64,000 nt of DNA from Bacteroidetes bacterium CG12_big_fil_rev_8_21_14_0_65_60_17 (GTDB lineage: Bacteria > Bacteroidota > Rhodothermia > Rhodothermales > UBA10348): contig PCUY01000016.1 of assembly GCA_002787815.1 (NCBI GenBank), positions 89,802 to 153,801 of the forward strand. The letters are read 5' to 3'. Of this stretch, positions 11,829-21,300 are shown one piece after another. The position numbers and the translations under genes are program-made. The notes under the pieces were generated by a model. That model worked only from the letters and a program-made list of their open reading frames with translations, was not told the DNA's origin and made no database searches. The first letter of the stretch is position 1; each line of letters starts with the position of its first letter.

Positions 11829-12785
11829 ATGAAAGTTGTAGACCTGCTTATGGGCGCAGATGCGCCACAAATATCGTACGAGATTGTTCCTCCCAAGCGC
11901 GGAAGTTCCGTTTCTGACATTTTCGAGATCGTAGATGGCCTGATACCGTTCGATCCACCATTTATCGACGTCACATCACACTCCGCGCAGGTCTACTACG
12001 AGGAGCAACCGGACGGCACGTGGCGTCGTCGCATACGGCGCAAACGGCCCGGTACGTTGGGTCTCTGCGCGGCCATCAAGGGGCGCTATGGCGTAGAGAC
12101 GGTTCCCCATCTGCTTTGTGAAGGGTTTACCCGGGAGGAAAGCGAAGATGCTCTCATCGAACTCAACTACCTGGGAATACACAATGTCATGGCGCTGCGG
12201 GGCGACGAAGGCAGGTACCGCAAGCCGGTTACGGGTAGTCGGACACGGAATGAATATGCAGTGGATCTGGTCCGCCAGATCAGCGACATGAACAAGGGCT
12301 TTTACCAGGAAGAGATGGCGGGTGCGGTACGGACCGATTTCTGTATTGGTGTCGCCGGCTATCCGGAGAAGCATTTTGAGGCTCCCAACATGGCGTGGGA
12401 TGTGCAGAACCTCAAGAAGAAGATAAACGCAGGCGCCGACTACGTAGTGTCGCAGATGTTCTTCGACAACCGGGTGTTCCTGGATTATCTGCAGGTATGC
12501 CAACAGGCTGGTATTGACGTACCCATTGTACCGGGGCTGAAAATCCTGACGCGGAAGCGACAGTTGCAGTCACTGCCGTCCACGTTCCACCTGAGCGTAC
12601 CGGAAGAGTTGGCAGCAGAAGTCATGGAAGCCGATGACCGTCACGTACCGGAGATCGGAATCCGGTGGGCACTGAAGCAGTGTGAAGAGTTGCTGGCCGC
12701 AAACGTGCCGTATCTGCATTTCTATATCATTCAGACTCCGGAGTATGTTCAACCTCTGATTGAGCGGCTCCGGAAGATGGCATAA
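11829..12785 (+). CDS. metF: Methylenetetrahydrofolate reductase
   Basis: Flavin-dependent reductase making 5-methyltetrahydrofolate for methionine synthesis, about 318 residues with the usual TIM-barrel motifs: EIVPPKRG near the start, DVTSHSAQVYYEE, NVMALRGDEGRY, IGVAGYPEKHFEAPN and GADYVVSQMFFDN. ATG 11829 is chosen because homology begins there. The 3' end overlaps the convergent ybeY gene by about 59 bp. The divergent neighbour is a nucleosidase-like gene. Confidence 0.95.
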   Translation: MKVVDLLMGADAPQISYEIVPPKRGSSVSDIFEIVDGLIPFDPPFIDVTSHSAQVYYEEQPDGTWRRRIRRKRPGTLGLCAAIKGRYGVETVPHLLCEGFTREESEDALIELNYLGIHNVMALRGDEGRYRKPVTGSRTRNEYAVDLVRQISDMNKGFYQEEMAGAVRTDFCIGVAGYPEKHFEAPNMAWDVQNLKKKINAGADYVVSQMFFDNRVFLDYLQVCQQAGIDVPIVPGLKILTRKRQLQSLPSTFHLSVPEELAAEVMEADDRHVPEIGIRWALKQCEELLAANVPYLHFYIIQTPEYVQPLIERLRKMA

Positions 12786-13227
12786 CCGGTCGATTACATT
12801 CAAGGTACCGGTTTTCCAGGCGCGTCATGAAGCGCTGTTCTTCGGCTGTCTGGTCATCCAGCCCGGCCAGATGAAGAACGCCGTGAATCACGTATCGGAG
12901 CACTTCCATTTCATAGGATGTGCCGAACTCCTCGTGTCGCTCGGCAGCGGTCTGTGTATCTACATAGACTTCGCCCTCAAGTCCATTGTCCGACTCTTCG
13001 ATGACGAAGGACAGCACGTCCGTATCGTGCTCGTGATTCAGCCACAACCTGTTGAGTTCCGTGACAGTCGCATGGTCGGTCAGAATGATACCGATGTGTG
13101 TCCAGGATACATGCTCTCCGACGAGTACGTCGCGGACAATCCGTTCTACGTGCGCAGTTTGAGGCACGTTGTCGTGAACAGCGCCGTCGAAGACGACGTC
13201 AATGACTCCCTGCTTACCCGAGGTCAC
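12727..13227 (-). CDS. ybeY: Endoribonuclease YbeY (rRNA maturation factor)
   Basis: Single-strand-specific metallo-endoribonuclease for 16S rRNA 3'-end maturation and ribosome quality control. The zinc motif is HGVLHLAGLDD at about residues 113-123, where the third ligand position carries Asp, as in many Bacteroidota YbeY proteins (HGxLHLxGxxD). The WLNHEHDTDVLSF strand is also typical. There are 166 residues; the last 20 or so form a non-conserved acidic tail that runs into the convergent metF end. It overlaps the upstream unknown gene by 14 bp. Confidence 0.92.
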   Translation of the reverse strand: MTSGKQGVIDVVFDGAVHDNVPQTAHVERIVRDVLVGEHVSWTHIGIILTDHATVTELNRLWLNHEHDTDVLSFVIEESDNGLEGEVYVDTQTAAERHEEFGTSYEMEVLRYVIHGVLHLAGLDDQTAEEQRFMTRLENRYLECNRPVMPSSGAAQSEVEHTPESE

Positions 13228-13657
13228 CGAACAGATCCTCGGTTACGGAAAGCGCAACGCTGCTCATGATGAGCTCCGGTGGAAGTTGGGTGAAGTCCGT
13301 CGAAAGAAGGGCGGTATTCACGTTCGCATACAGGGAACAGCCGGCTTCCCGTTCGACGACAAGACCATTCGCCGTATCACCACTTCGAGCAACAAAGATG
13401 ACCTCCCCCAGCTCTTTGCTGGCCTTGAATCCTGTACATCCCTGTATCTGGAGGAATGAACTCACGGCGTAGACGCTGACCAGACTTGTGATCTCGCCCG
13501 TTGGCAGACTCATTTCCATGTGGATTTCGAGTGTGATTTTACGGCCGCTTGCTTCGTCAGCAAGTTCATAACGGGCATAGTGGGGACCACGCTTGGCCAA
13601 AACGCCCAATACGTCCTCGACACGCTGGATATCCGATTCTGTGAAAATGTAGGCCAT
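13214..13657 (-). CDS. Conserved-looking protein of unknown function upstream of ybeY
   Basis: Protein of about 147 residues from ATG 13657. The frame continues upstream to 13726, but the sequence there does not look coding. The protein is mixed alpha/beta and soluble, without a signal or helix. It overlaps ybeY by 14 bp, so the two are probably co-translated. No family is recognised; the phrase SFLQIQGCTGFKASKELGEVIFVAR looks like a small beta-rich core. Confidence 0.6.
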   Translation of the reverse strand: MAYIFTESDIQRVEDVLGVLAKRGPHYARYELADEASGRKITLEIHMEMSLPTGEITSLVSVYAVSSFLQIQGCTGFKASKELGEVIFVARSGDTANGLVVEREAGCSLYANVNTALLSTDFTQLPPELIMSSVALSVTEDLFGDLG

Positions 13658-13798
13658 GACAAGGTGTCCCGGTTGGGAACAGGAGTTGATTATGCCGTAC
13701 CGGAAAGATACCTGCCACCCTCTCAAGTTACAAAAGAGGCGGACCCGTTCGGCCAGTAAAACCGTATGGTACGTTCAATCATCCGGATGTTGCATACC

Positions 13799-14203
13799 AT
13801 GCATGAGAAGTCCATCAAATTCTGGGGCGTGACCGTCGGCATCCTGGGGGCGGTGTCCGTCGCCCTGGGCGCGTTTGCAGCCCATACGCTGAGGGATCTG
13901 GTTGAGCCGTCCCGGCTGGCCACGTTTCAAACCGGCGTGTCGTACATGCAGTTTCATGTGGCCGGAATCGCCGCCATAGTGCTGCTCATGCTGTATGCCG
14001 GCCCGGTGCCGTGGCTACGCCGCGCTGCTGCTTTTCAAGCGGTTGGAATCGTGCTTTTTACCGGTAGCCTGACCACGCTCACCGTAACCGGCGCCACGTG
14101 GCTTGGTGCCGTGGCACCCATCGGTGGCGTGGCTTTCATTGCAGGCTGGCTGTCAGTGGCCGTGTTCTTCAGCCAATCTCATCTTCTTCGAAAAGAAGTG
14201 TGA
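13799..14203 (+). CDS. DUF423 small membrane protein
   Basis: Protein of about 134 residues with four hydrophobic helices. The motif GILGAVSVALGAFAAHTLRD at the N-terminus and GTGVSYMQFH-like text (TFQTGVSYMQFHVAG) are characteristic of DUF423 (YgdD/YwdK) inner-membrane proteins, whose function is not established. ATG 13799 puts the first helix near the N-terminus. The 3' end overlaps the convergent unknown gene by 35 bp. Confidence 0.88.
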   Translation: MHEKSIKFWGVTVGILGAVSVALGAFAAHTLRDLVEPSRLATFQTGVSYMQFHVAGIAAIVLLMLYAGPVPWLRRAAAFQAVGIVLFTGSLTTLTVTGATWLGAVAPIGGVAFIAGWLSVAVFFSQSHLLRKEV

Positions 14204-14543
14204 TGCTTGGAAGCAGGTTGTGCTCTTCTGCAAGGTCCAGCAGGACCTTGGAGATTTCGTCTACATGGTCGTACGTTCCCACTTCCCGACTATCGACAGC
14301 GAGTGCATAACCGATATCGTCGTTCGTTCCTGGTTCGTATTCCTCCCACTCGGTTGCTTCCTCAAGTACAAAGAGTCCGTCTTCAGGAGCAAATGAGGCG
14401 ACGTATTTTTCCCGCCCAGCTGTTTCGTCGACCAGGCTCAGATTGCCGAGGGCGTCGTATTCTTCATCGTAGAAAAGCGTCTCGGCAATGAGGCGCATCG
14501 TGAAGGTATTGAGGTTGAACGTGGGCATGGGTGGTGCTGTCAT
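14169..14543 (-). CDS. Acidic protein of unknown function following lipB
   Basis: Protein of 124 residues, strongly acidic (many Glu/Asp, ending LLFEEDEIG), soluble, without signal. The start codon overlaps the lipB stop by 4 bp, so it is likely translated from the lipB transcript. No family is recognised. The tail overlaps the convergent DUF423 gene. Confidence 0.6.
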   Translation of the reverse strand: MTAPPMPTFNLNTFTMRLIAETLFYDEEYDALGNLSLVDETAGREKYVASFAPEDGLFVLEEATEWEEYEPGTNDDIGYALAVDSREVGTYDHVDEISKVLLDLAEEHNLLPSITLLFEEDEIG

Positions 14544-15304
14544 GAAGTGGGACTGCCATCAAGATACGCCGAAAGGTAGGACTGCGCATTCAAACCATCG
14601 AGAATGTGCACCTCGGCAGCAAAAACGCGCGCCATATGCCGTGCTACCATGTCCATCACGCGTTCCATCGACACATCGGGTAGCACGCCCTCCTGGACGA
14701 GCGAAGTCACACCGCGGTCCGCAATACCACAGGGAACAATCATGTCGAAATGCCGGGGATCTGTATCCACGTTCAGGGCGAAGCCGTGCATGGTCACCCA
14801 CCGGCTGCACCGGATCCCCATGGCGCAGATTTTTCTTTCCTGTCCAGGTGGGGTCTTGACCCATACGCCGGTCAGCCCTTCCATACGGCCGGTTGCGAGT
14901 CCGAATTCCCTGCAGACACCGATGATGACTTCCTCGAGATCCCTCAGGTAGCGGTGGATATCCGTGTAGAAACAGTCCAGGTCCAGAATGGGATACCCTA
15001 CGAGTTGTCCCGGACCGTGGTACGTAATATCGCCACCGCGATCAATCTGCACAAACTCCGCACCCGCAGACGCCAGCTCGGAATCTGTAGCCAGCAGGTT
15101 GGCCCGGTCGCCACTTTTACCCAGCGTGAACACGGGAGGATGCTCAAGCAACAGCAGTACATGATCGAGCCGCTCCGGGTTCGGACTGCGTTTGTTCGCC
15201 ACGAGCCGTGCCTGCAATCGCTTCTGCAGATTCCAGGCGTCGGAGTAGGCCGTTGGGCCCAACCGGCAAACGGCAATCCTGTTCAAGGCGTCGGGCTGTG
15301 TCAT
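14540..15304 (-). CDS. lipB: Octanoyltransferase LipB
   Basis: Transfers the octanoyl group from acyl carrier protein to lipoyl domains, the first step of lipoate synthesis. Family motifs are RGGDITYHGPGQLVGYPILDL (about residue 75), GVWVK, KICAMGIRCSRWVTMHGFALNV, and the catalytic cysteine in VPCGI (about residue 182). Length of about 254 residues is normal. ATG 15304 leaves a short natural N-terminus; ATG 15322 is possible. The gene begins about 20 bp after the sprA stop on the same strand. Confidence 0.95.
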   Translation of the reverse strand: MTQPDALNRIAVCRLGPTAYSDAWNLQKRLQARLVANKRSPNPERLDHVLLLLEHPPVFTLGKSGDRANLLATDSELASAGAEFVQIDRGGDITYHGPGQLVGYPILDLDCFYTDIHRYLRDLEEVIIGVCREFGLATGRMEGLTGVWVKTPPGQERKICAMGIRCSRWVTMHGFALNVDTDPRHFDMIVPCGIADRGVTSLVQEGVLPDVSMERVMDMVARHMARVFAAEVHILDGLNAQSYLSAYLDGSPTS

Positions 15305-15324
15305 GGGGTCAATTGGCCGCACTT

Positions 15325-18300
15325 CTAATTGGAAATACTTACTCGGATATTGAACGCGCCATTGATGTTGACAGATGACGGCTGTCTGGAGTCCTCGGAG
15401 TCAAACTTTTCGTATTTGAGAGTGAAGTCAGCAGAGACCCTGTTGGAAAACTGATACGCGAGTTTTGGCGTCACGGACGTACGCGTGTGGGCCGTTACCA
15501 GTGAAATATTGTCTCCTTGGAGGGCATCGGACGGCACAAAGTCAGGATCACCCAAGGCCTGTTCGAGCGCCCTGCGAAGCCGCAGCCGTTCATCCGACGT
15601 ATTGCTTCTCGATAGGGTCAGATTGAATGAGAGCCGGTTTTCAAGACGTTTTCCGCTCATGAAGGGAAGCTTCAATCCGGTTTTTTGATAACCGAAGGTC
15701 ATACTGACCTCGTTGGTCCGGCTTTCGCTCACCTCGAAATTGGCGGTTGACAGGGAAAACGCATTGCTTTTATTCCAGTTGATGGTAGTCTGGATCTGGC
15801 GCTTCCAGGACAGGTCCAACCCGACCATGGGCGAGAAGCGCTCATTGACGCGGATATTCCCTGCCTGGAATGGCTCTATACGCGATTGGATACGGCGGCC
15901 GCCGAGATCGACCGTGTTCAGCGTGTCGTTACTGGTAAACGACGTGTTCGTACGGAAATCAGACGAGTAGTCTGCACTGTATCCGTGACGCACAGAGGCA
16001 TTCTGAACAAGGCGTCGCAGCACGGGAAACTTACCCAGCCCGGAGTAGGAGACCGTCCAACTGGGTCTGGGGAACGGGACCAGGTTTTTGTTATCGACCG
16101 TACCCTGGTTACGGATGTAGGCCGTACGGAAATCCTGTACGACCGATGAGTTGGTCAGTACAACACGTCCGTCTCCGTTGGCATCGGGCACAATGACTGG
16201 GTCGTCTTCCCCTGTGGCAGCGAGATCCTCTGAGAATGCTCGCAACTGCGCATTGAACAGGTCGAGATAGTCCGATCCGAAGGCCCAGACAGATGCCTTG
16301 TTCGTTCCCTGTTCTGTGAGCGTCGTATCTACCCCGAGAAAAGCCTGCGTGGCGTTGTCAATCTGCGGCTGGAAAGTGAATGTTTTCCCGTTCTGGAATT
16401 CAAGATTCCAGTTGAGGTTGATGGTAAGGGCCTGGGATGGGTTCAATGTCGTTCTGCCCTGGAACCGGTCGTTGTCTGTCAACTGGTCCGATACCTGCAG
16501 CGAGGGGTCTATGAGTCGTTGCGAAATGTCAATTTGACGATCGAGTCCGAAACGGTAACCAAGCGATGGCCCGTTGCCCCGAAGAGCGTCAAAAAAGCCG
16601 TATTTCGCCGATACGTCGACCACATTACCGTTCTCATCGAGGACAGGCGTGCCTACGTTGGACGACTGGGACGACCTCGTACCGGTGTAGGAAATGTTGA
16701 AATCCCGAACGCCTGTGACAGCGAGCACGGTCCGTCGCCCGACGGATTTTACACGATCGCCAACGCCGAGATCGTCTTCATCGTCCTTGAGGGCGTTCTG
16801 ACGCTGTGCCGACGTCTCCTCGTCTTCTTCTCCGGCATGGTTGCTGCGAGCACGCTCCTGCTCTTTTCGTCTCCTTTGTGCCTGGCGGGCGCTTACATAT
16901 TTCTTTTGGGCATTCTCCAGTTCTTCGTAGTAGGAAATTTTGCGGAAGAGCTCCTGGAATCGGATGGAAACGCCGCTGCGGGCCGTCACGGAATTCCGGA
17001 TGGATGCGCCGGTATTGCGCCCAACGGCGCCATTCTGCCAATCATATTGAGCGCCATAACTGATGTCCTGCAGTTGGAGCCAGTTCAGAAACCGGATGCG
17101 TTGAAGGCGCGGTCGAAAGCTGGCCGTGACCTGCTGGCTGTGGCGCTCGGTGCGGGGTGAGGCGGAGCCGCCCAGGAAGTCGCCGATGACGCTTGTACCA
17201 TTTACGACGTCAAGACGGGTGGTTTCAAAGGCGGATTGTGCCTGCGTGGAATCGATCAGGCCAGATGCCAATGCATCTTCAATGCTTACGCCGCGAAAGG
17301 TTGTATCTGAGAGGACCACACTGAACGTGGTGTCCACACCTGCCGCATTCAGGTTCTGGTTTGTCGATTGGTCGAACGAGAAATTCAGGAACGTGAATGG
17401 GTTGTACTGGAAGCCAAAGTCCCGTTTCGTCGTGAAAGTATGGTTCTCCCGGGTTGGGAATCGAACATCAAGCGGGGTACTGACTGTATCGGTGGGCGAC
17501 ACTCTGGGCCGTTCCCGACTCTGGGTGAATGAACGCGAAAACGACGCCGATGTCGTGATGTTGGACGGCATGTAGTTCAGGTTCAGGTCTCCGAGCAGTC
17601 CAAGGACAGGTACGGGATCGAGGAAGAAAAGCGGACGAACCGTTTTCACCTTTCGGGTTGAGAATCGGTAGGACGTAGTCTGGGACCACCTCCATGAGTC
17701 GTTCAGGGACTGGGTCGGGCTGCGGCCGTCCGAACGGGCCTGTGACAGCGAGAGCGTAACCCCGTCCATGGTATTTCGGAGCAGGCGCGAGCGCGAGTTT
17801 GTCTTGCTGAGGCGGGTTGAAAGCGATCGGTTGAAGGTGTGTGTCTGGGCGGACTCGAGTGCATTCTGTTTGAGGTCATTGCGCTCCTCGGGTGTGAGAT
17901 CCTCCCGTCCATCTATCTGACTCAGGATTTCATCGAGCCGCACATCGCCCCGTGTCGGCGAAAATCGGGGTGTGGCCGTGTTGGACTGGACCTGGATGTT
18001 CACGGGCAGTCGCCATCCGTAGCGGTCCGGAATGAGTTTGTTGGCATTGAGCTCCGTCGTGACGCTCCAGTTGTCCACGTCTGTCTGGTCGCGTTCTCCG
18101 AGGCTGGAGGAGAGACTGCCGAAGCCGTCGGTCTGACGGTTGATATTGGCTTTCACGCGGCCCACATCGGCAAGTTTTATATCGGCAGTTGCCAGGCCGG
18201 CCCACCCGTTTGTTTCGTCATACCCAGCCACGCGCAGCTCATTGACCCAGATGGTGATGTCCTGCAGGATGTCTTCGAAGGCCGTGCTCGTGGAATCGGC

Positions 18301-21300
18301 CGGATTTCGGATACCGATGACAATCGTATTTACCTTGCCCAGCGATGGTGTGCCCTTTATTCCCAGACGCGTTCCTGGAGGGGCAAAAAGCGAGGCATCG
18401 GGCACAGCACTCGAGCGCAGCGTATCGCCGAGTGCGTTGTAAAAAACACTGTCGAGGGGGAAAGCGGCGTCGTCCCGTGCCACTTTCAGTTGGTTCAAGG
18501 CGCCAAGTTCGATATTCATGGATCCGAGATCCTGGATCATGCCCTGGAAGTCCGTGCTGGTCTGCCATAGGACTTCCGGTGAGCCTGCTGTTTCCGAACT
18601 GGGGGTCAGCGGCTGCTCGTATTCGTAATAGTCATTGGACTCGTTGGCACCGATTCGAACAAAGAGTCGGGCCTTGGAACGGGCCTCCTCAACCGGAAGC
18701 GTGGCCAGTTCCCGGCCATCGGCCAATATGCCATGTGCATGCACGAACATGCGCAGGTTCGAATACTTGAGCAGGTCGAGGTTATTGGCTTGCGTCTTGA
18801 AAATCCCTCGCTGCGAACCGGGAAGCAGATTTTCAACCCGAAGGACAAGCGATTGCTCGCGCGCGTTCTGTGCCAGGCCCGATGCCAGACGGGACTGGCT
18901 TACGACAGCGCCAAGGGGGGGCGCGTAGATGTCTGCATTTTCCTCGTTGTTGATGCTGGACACCGTGAGGCGTGTCTCACTGAACGTGGTGTCGAAGGGC
19001 GTGTCATGCTCGAGTGTAATCCGGTCCGACTTCTGCCATTGGCTTCCAACGAGTTCGAGTGACGCCAAGCGCAACGTGATCGGGACCTCGTGGCCCGTAG
19101 TCCAGATCCGGATGGATTCCATTTTAGTGAAATCCTGGATATCACCCACGCGTCGCGTGAACTGCTGCACGGGAATGCGGACCTGAAACCAGCCTGTGCT
19201 GCCCCCGTCCTCACCTTTGATCTCGCCGACCACAAAATCGTCAACCTGGGCGGGGACGGCAAGGGAATCCAGAGCGCGTCGACTGAGGGGGATTTCATAC
19301 TGAAAGTAACTGTTTTCCGTATCGACGGTGGAGTTTCTGTTCAGGTCTTCCGAATCCGGGAAGCGGGAGTTTCCCCGGCGGACAGAGGTGTTTGTCGCCA
19401 ACTTGTTCTGCGTTTCGAAGGCATTCAGTTCATGGCCCGAGAAATAGCGTGTGAAGCGCTGCTGGAACGTGGCCCGGTCGGGGAAAAACTCGGGATTGTC
19501 GAAATACTGGGAATTACCAAAATAATGGTAATCGTCGCCGGACGGGTCGGCGAATGCCCGTGCCACCTCGGCACGGTAGCGGGGATCCGGATCATTCTGG
19601 TCAAGTGATTCCAGAAAGTCCGAAAAGTGCACCTGCTCCGTGGCGAAATCCGGATAGTCCGCGGCATTCACCGAAGACAGACCATCAAGACCAAGGTCCT
19701 CCGTCCGATTCGTTCCGTCGTCGAGGTCGACCACGTTGTTCTGTGTCCCGGTCGGTGAGCGCCCCCACTCCTGGAATCCAGCCTCGGAAATATTGGATGT
19801 GGACAGGCCGTCCTCATTGTTGAGCCGGCCGTCCGGCAGTACATCCTCTGAAATCGTGCCGAGGTCCAGATACAATTTCGCATCCCTTCCCGGATCGTTC
19901 GACGTGTTTTCCGGAAATGCCTGGAAAATGAACTCCACGAAGTCAATGTTCTTCAGGCTGAAATCGGTGAATCCGTCTGGCAGACGTTGGACCATACCGC
20001 CCCACGTATCCTTCGGGTTGTCCAGGAAGCGGCGAAGTTCCTGTGTGTAATTGTAGGGACCACGCATGTGCGGGTTGAAGTAGAGGTCGAATGTCTCCAG
20101 GGTCGGGTCGATTTCAGCCCTGGTGTCCCTGTTCGGAAACACTTCATCTATCCTGAAAATCCGTATAGCGTCAACGTTTTGAGCTATTGCAGGTACTTCC
20201 CGGAGAATGTTCGCGTTGACACGGTACCAACCGAACGCTCCCCGCCATGCGGTTCGCAATGAGTCGTTCAGGGAACTTCGTGTGATCCCGAAACGGTCAA
20301 TGACCCCGATGGAGTCGGGGGCGCTGGCCAGCGACCATGAACCTGGTTGTGTAAGCGGGAACGTATTTTCGAAGCCTTCGAAATCATCGATATAGGACGT
20401 GCCGTTGAGCTCGTCACGGGCGAAATCCCGACCTTGGCCTCGCAGGTTGTCCCGGGTCCGGCTGAAGGCAACCGTCTCAGTATGATTGGGTCGAAGTTGC
20501 GCGAATTCTCCGGACAGTTGTATAGAGGAGGGTTCGCGGGTCTGGAGAAGCGGAATGCGGTCAATGGTCTGCGTCATCCAGCGTGGCTCAAGACGGATGG
20601 CACCGTCAACGCCCCAGATGGTATTGGAAATGGGCTCTTCTCCAATCCTGAATTTGTCGATGGGAGATTTCTCCTTCAAGCTCATGACCGTAGAGCCCAG
20701 CGAGAGCTTTTCACTGCGCTCATATTCGGCTCTGAGTCCCAGCAGGGTTTTCTTCTGGACGTTGAAAAAGGAATTCTGTTCGAACTCGATATTGATATCC
20801 CGCCCGGCCGTGAGAAACGCCGGGTTCACGATCTGAACCGATCCCGTTCCGGAGTAGTCGGCAACGAAATCTGTGCCTTCTGCCAGCGGCGTGCCACCGC
20901 TTGTGACACGGATGGAGCCCGGCACCACCCCGGAAAAAGCCCGAAGATCATAGAATGCCTTGACTGAACCCTTGTAGGAGCCCCGGATGGCGTACACATT
21001 ATGTTGCGTATCGCGCAGGGCATTTGCTTTTTTCTGGGTATACAGATTGTCGTAGGCCAGCAGGTCAGACACCTGCTGTTTGGCTTCAGGCGACCCGGGA
21101 CCAGCCTGAATAACCTGATCAATGCGCCCGGCAAACGGTTCAAGGAATGGAAAAATGAGGCGCCCCTCTCCCGGCAGAATCGTATAGTTGACCAGGAAGT
21201 CGAATTGGTCATCCGGTGAGAGTGCGGCGTTTTCGTTTACCCGGTCAAGACCCATGATCTGGAGTGCCGTCTGGGTTCCACCAGCCCCGGGTAATGTTTT